Shown here: one piece after another, positions 7,214-10,010 of the stretch | Position numbering within the stretch: position 1 is the stretch's first letter | Layout: each line of letters opens with the position of its first letter | The notes under the pieces: model-generated | What the model was told of the DNA's origin: nothing | Databases searched by the model: none | Seen by the model: only the letters and a program-made list of their open reading frames with translations | Origin: Hydnum rufescens UP504 | Lineage: Eukaryota > Basidiomycota > Agaricomycetes > Cantharellales > Hydnaceae | Reading direction: 5' to 3' | Length of the DNA stretch: 10,010 nucleotides | Assembly: GCA_014904985.1 (NCBI GenBank) | Contig: MU129488.1 | Location: 1-10,010 of the forward strand | Position numbers and translations under genes: made by a program

Positions 7214-7504
7214 AGTTTAAACACAAGTCTGTGTACAAGGTCTCGACGACGAACCCCCCTATATGTCAGGGTGGTGACCATTTGCGGCATATGGGAAAAG
7301 AAGTCTGCACTGGAGTCTGTTCTTCAAGACCTGCAACAGAAACCTAATGCGGGAAGGCCGGTCCCCGTGGGAGGAATCCTAGCCAAAGAAATGGTCCGCG
7401 TGTGTGCACTAGTCAAACCAAACATCATAGACGAAGGAACGAGTTATGGGTCAAGAACTATCTACATACCCCTAAAGGAGCTAGATCCATATGGGTTGGC
7501 AATC

Positions 7505-7511
7505 AAAAAAA
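7505..7511 (+). other. A7 tract in the ORF2/ORF3 overlap (candidate frameshift or deletion site)
   Basis: Seven A residues followed by GCC lie 12 bases before the ORF2 TAG and inside the only zone (7348-7522) where both frames are open. The register is AAA AAA A in the ORF2 frame, so it is not a textbook X XXY YYZ heptamer. Slippage on the run, or loss of one A from an A8 run, would move reading into the ORF3 frame. Confidence 0.45.
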
Positions 7512-7950
7512 GCCACCCGCGTTAGGATGTTGAAAAAGGTGTCAAGGCAATGTGGTCCATCTGTTGTTAATCAGGACGAAAAAGGATGAGTACTCATCGT
7601 GAAGTCGTTATCCACGGAAAGAACAAGATCGCAGCGCAGCACAACGACCTTCGTGAGTAGACCTGTTGCAGTGGAACAGACCCCAGGCCTCAGATCATAC
7701 GAAAGGACGCAATACGACCAGCGGAAGCTTACCCGAGCTGACCAATCGAAGCTCTAAGGTGTTGGCCCAGCCGTTGAATCGTATCGGATATCCTGTGGTT
7801 GAGTTTGCTGTGAACCTAAGGCCAGACTTCGGAGTGGGAGACCATTCGAGCTCTGCCATGATCAAAAATCGGAAATACTACGGGAACCAGACCCAGGACG
7901 TCAACCAAATGGACCTGCCAGGGTATAAAGTGACACCCTGGGATACCTCT

Positions 7951-8040
7951 CAACGAGTCAGTTCCAGCTGTAGTAGCACTACACTACAGTCCTTACAAAT
8001 GAATGACCCCATCATGTCTCCTTGCAACACAACTGGTTCA
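7951..8040 (+). repeat. Internal repeat 'delta' in ORF3
   Basis: Partner of 4698-4780 in ORF2; it contains PIMSPCNTTG. Its presence in the ORF3 frame supports ORF2 and ORF3 having been one protein lineage. Confidence 0.5.
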
Positions 8041-8654
8041 GTCAGAACCAGTACAGTTCACAGGATGGTCGACCCACCAGGGGCTGCCAAACTCGATCCA
8101 ACGGGAAGATCTATGCAGGGATCTCCTTATCGGGACGGGTACGACTCAGCGCCATGGGTCACGCTCATTGCCTGTCTGAGAACACGTTTCCCACCCACTC
8201 ACCAAAGGAACAGATCTGGGAGACAGACCCCTGATATCGATAAGATCGAGCCCTCCTGGCAGTGTAAGGGTACCCGGGGGCGATCCAGTCAACGAGGATT
8301 GGCCGAAGTCCTGGCTTCACCCCAAGTTGGCGCCCAATCAAGTATCGCTACCGTTGAAGAGGACAAGACTCGAAGGGACTCAACACCGGATCCCTTAAGT
8401 GGCAGTGTCCCGAGACTCGATACGAAACAGCTATCCAATGGGCCTACTACAGTGAAACTCCGGATTTGTATGGGATTCCAAAAAATCCATTACTCTGCCA
8501 CGCCTGAAGATGCCAATGTGGAGAAGGACTCAACTTACGAGGCCCTACGAAGCACCATGTCTATTCCCAGCCTCAAGGCCAAATGGTATCTTGGAATGAT
8601 GATTGTAGTCATTACGAGACCAACGGCTGGATGAAACACTGCCTCAAACTCTCC

Positions 8655-8690
8655 TTGGGATAAATGGTTCTCTTGGGGACAACACCAGCC
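8655..8690 (+). repeat. Internal repeat 'alpha', last copy
   Basis: ATGGTTCTCTTGGGGACAAC resembles the 2398 copy, then ACCAGCCC resembles GCCAGCCC at about 3638-3648. In this copy the resemblance is not in the ORF3 frame, so it is nucleotide-level only. Confidence 0.35.
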
Positions 8691-8757
8691 CGGAAATGTT
8701 GGGTGACTACTGCAGGGGACCATGTTCTGTCCTGTGACCTACTACCCCTTCATGGCC

Positions 8758-8772
8758 AAAGGGACTGGGGGG
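8758..8772 (+). promoter_or_regulatory. Candidate polypurine tract
   Basis: AAAGGGACTGGGGGG lies three bases upstream of the 3' LTR. Its position and G-rich purine make-up (two pyrimidines only) fit the plus-strand primer of LTR retrotransposons. Confidence 0.6.
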
Positions 8773-8775
8773 CTG

Positions 8776-9248
8776 TGTTAGTGGTGTTATAGATCCCTTA
8801 AGCCATGAGGTGACTTCATTCTTTTAAATGGACTTACTATAGCCTTCTAAACCCAAACTGGTGGAAAGCTTCTCCTCACAGAGGAGTTTGGTGCTGCCCC
8901 AGGAATTGCCCCTTTCTTATGTAGTCTCCCTTAGTCATATAGCTTGTATGGAAAGAGCCGTGGCAATGCCTGGGGAATGTATCTTTTCTACCACCATCAA
9001 CTGTCTGTCTCCTAGAGTCGCGGACCTGTTGATTACGCACTACACACTGTGCGACTCCCAGCTTTATGCCTAAACCTTCTTACTTTGCCCTAGTGGGCAT
9101 AGAAACCCTAACCCTCCAGGAACTACTAGCCTGTCGGGCTAGGCGGAATGGTCTCAGTCCCACAGACTGGACTAATCCATTGGAACCGGAACCTCCTCCA
9201 TCCTCCGGTCCCTCCCCACTCCTTAATTCGGATACTACCGAATTAACA
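8776..9248 (+). repeat. 3' long terminal repeat
   Basis: It is 473 bp with the same ends as the 5' copy. Differences (5'/3'): an extra C near 8910, C958/T8971, C993/T9006, A1007/G9020, T1182/C9195, A1194/G9207 and T1226/C9239. All six substitutions are transitions and all except 1182/9195 lie in a CpG in one copy. The start of ORF1 is repeated here from 9066 but stops at 9269 in the flank. Confidence 0.93.
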
Positions 9249-9253
9249 GCGAT
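9249..9253. repeat. Target-site duplication, right copy (GCGAT)
   Basis: Partner of 759-763. It is followed by GATGCC, so the ancestral last base lay in a CpG (GAC-GAT), which explains C to T here. Confidence 0.65.
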
Positions 9254-10010
9254 GATGCCTTCCATATAAATCACACAGTACCCTTTGGTATAAGGCCTGG
9301 CACTGGAATCTGCGGAGCTGTCCTAGACGCAGCCAAAGAGTTCCTTATTGCCGAAGGGATGGGTCCAATTGTGAAATGGGTTGCGACTTCAGTTTCATCC
9401 GTTTCCCACTGACACAGGCCAGTGGAGGCTTCCCAGCTCTTACACAGACCACTCTCCATTTCTCTCCCTCCAATGTTGTCATTGACCCACATACCCCCTT
9501 GGATGTTGCCCTCGCCGCCCTCCCCACTCCTATTTATTCCCCGCATCTCACTCCCCACAAAATCTCCTACACATACGCATATACCATCCCAGACATCATT
9601 GCCTCTACCGAACCATTAGGTTTACCATGGGCTAGCTCCAAGTGGATCCCATTCCAATGGGTAGCTACATATATTGGTTTCGCATGGGACCTCTGGAACA
9701 AACATTTTTATGTCCCAGACCTCAAATGGATTAAATACTACAAACATGTCATTGACATACTGACTGTCACCACTAATGGAGGCCGCACCCCACTGGCCCC
9801 CTTGACGAAGGTTCATGGCTGCCTAGTCCATATTTGCTTCATCATGCGACTCGGCTGTTCTCACCTGCCATCACTACAATGTGCAATCAAAGGCTATGCC
9901 AACCCCCATGTCCTACGCGCACTTTCAAACCGGGCACGGAGCGATCTCACGTGGTGGTGGGATCAACTTACTTCCCCTGGTGCCTATTACTCCCTCCATG
10001 ACCGCAGCCC
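9251..10010 (+). pseudogene. Reverse-transcriptase-like gene, catalytic and C-terminal part (runs off the window)
   Basis: This continues the RT gene cut by the LTR element. Frame 2 reads DDAFHINHTVPFGIRPGTG, then GAVLDAAKEFL, then GPIVKWV. These match the RT fingers and palm of this basidiomycete family ('FGI..G.GI.G.V.DA...I....GI.P..KWVDD'). At 9383-9384 one base is missing, so the catalytic WVDD reads GTT-GC-GAC and the frame moves to frame 1. From 9385 that frame is open for 208 codons to the window end. It contains LGLPWASSKWIPFQ, TYIGFAWDLWNKHFYVPD (the 'YLGF.WD...R.V.LP..K' thumb motif), TKVHGCLVHICFIM ('IHGSL.HV.FV') and DLTWWWDQL ('DL.WW...L'). An RNase H or recombinase domain would be expected past the right edge but is not seen. 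Confidence 0.82.

Larger units (their letters stand above)
2063..7525 (+). pseudogene. ORF2: about 1,815-codon frame broken only by TGA; contains HECT-like segment
   Basis: Frame 2 is free of TAA and TAG from 2063 to the TAG at 7523-7525. Beyond the overlap with ORF1 (where there is one TGA at 2075) it carries nine TGA codons at 2372, 2483, 3767, 3878, 4007, 4514, 5378, 5978 and 7193. Random sequence of this length would contain dozens of stops of all three kinds, so it was almost certainly coding until recently. The product is rich in Ser, Thr, Arg and Pro, with no membrane segment I can see. The only recognised family is the HECT ubiquitin-ligase piece near 6503-6910. Several motifs recur in the same frame (listed separately), suggesting growth by internal duplication. 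It sits in the pol position after ORF1 with a -1 shift, yet lacks recognisable pol motifs. Annotated as a pseudogene because of the stops; recoding of UGA is a less likely alternative. Confidence 0.72.
7348..8781 (+). pseudogene. ORF3: C-terminal frame broken only by TGA, unknown function
   Basis: Frame 1 has a TAA at 7345-7347 and is then free of TAA and TAG until the TAG at 8779-8781, which is formed by the first bases of the 3' LTR (TGTTAG). Within it are five TGA codons (7531, 7600, 7654, 8632, 8704). The longest uninterrupted piece is 7666-8634. It overlaps ORF2 by 175 bases in the -1 frame. The translation is hydrophilic and Ser/Thr/Arg/Pro-rich like ORF2, shares the delta motif with ORF2, and ends with PSLKAKWYLGMMIVVITRP and a Trp-rich tail (PWDKWFSWGQ). 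I recognise no family. It is best read as the continuation of ORF2 after a one-base deletion or a programmed frameshift. Confidence 0.6.
764..9248 (+). mobile_element. LTR retrotransposon (8,485 bp), apparently non-autonomous, with HECT-like segment
   Basis: This is a complete element bounded by two 472/473-bp direct repeats with TG...CA ends. It has a candidate primer-binding site one base after the 5' LTR and a G-rich purine tract just before the 3' LTR. The interior (1236-8775) holds three coding-like frames on the plus strand, each shifted -1 from the one before, with overlaps of 184 and 175 nt. I could not find a protease DTG/DSG active site, an RT 'YxDD' motif, RNase H, integrase or a CCHC knuckle in any of them. 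By structure it resembles a large retrotransposon derivative that would need enzymes in trans. The LTRs differ at six sites plus one indel, so the insertion is fairly recent compared with the decayed RT gene it entered. It is probably transcriptionally silenced, as suggested by the dominance of CpG transitions. Whether it belongs to the Ty3 or Copia superfamily cannot be told without pol motifs. Confidence 0.88.

Noticed and set aside
2078..8778. Mitochondrial-type code (TGA = Trp) for the element
   Set aside because: TGG is freely used for Trp in the same frames, and the one TGA with an internal paralogue faces CGA (Arg), not Trp. The flanks carry a nuclear-type intron.

Overview
The window looks like repeat-rich nuclear DNA from a basidiomycete fungus, probably an Agaricomycete. 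Three things suggest this: remnants of a reverse-transcriptase family that I recognise as common in mushroom-type genomes, a typical fungal intron (GTAAGT donor, CTAAC branch-like site, TTAG acceptor), and a complete LTR retrotransposon. There is no ordinary host gene. The window is one transposable element nested inside an older one.

Layout. Positions 1-200 hold a decayed 10-11 bp tandem repeat. An older reverse-transcriptase gene follows: a first exon at about 202-389 with a one-base frame slip, an intron at 390-643, and a second exon at 644-763. It is interrupted at codon level by an LTR retrotransposon at 764-9248 and resumes at 9251, running off the right edge. The LTRs (764-1235 and 8776-9248) are 98.7% identical and have TG...CA ends with TGTTA/TAACA termini. 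A 5-bp target duplication is still visible as GTGAC/GCGAT. Both mismatches are explained by CpG decay of an ancestral GCGAC, and removing the element with one copy of the duplication restores the reading frame of the interrupted gene.

The 7.5 kb interior of the LTR element is unusual. It shows three long coding-like reading frames: ORF1 (1053-2249, starting inside the 5' LTR), ORF2 (about 2063-7525) and ORF3 (about 7348-8781). Each is shifted -1 relative to the one before, with overlaps of 184 and 175 nt. ORF2 and ORF3 are broken only by TGA codons (14, with no TAA or TAG). I could find no protease, reverse transcriptase, RNase H or integrase motif in them. ORF2 instead carries a recognisable piece of a HECT-type E3 ubiquitin ligase (about 6503-6910, perhaps to 7213), plus several diverged in-frame internal repeats. 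One repeat pair aligns a TGA in one copy with a CGA arginine codon in the other, so the TGA codons look like CpG-deamination scars in what was recently a very long open frame.

Interpretation: a large retrotransposon derivative, apparently dependent on proteins from elsewhere, with a giant non-canonical coding region that includes a ubiquitin-ligase-like segment. It inserted into an older RT-bearing element and was then altered mainly by CpG methylation-type decay. Apart from the HECT segment and the RT gene, I cannot assign functions to the proteins.
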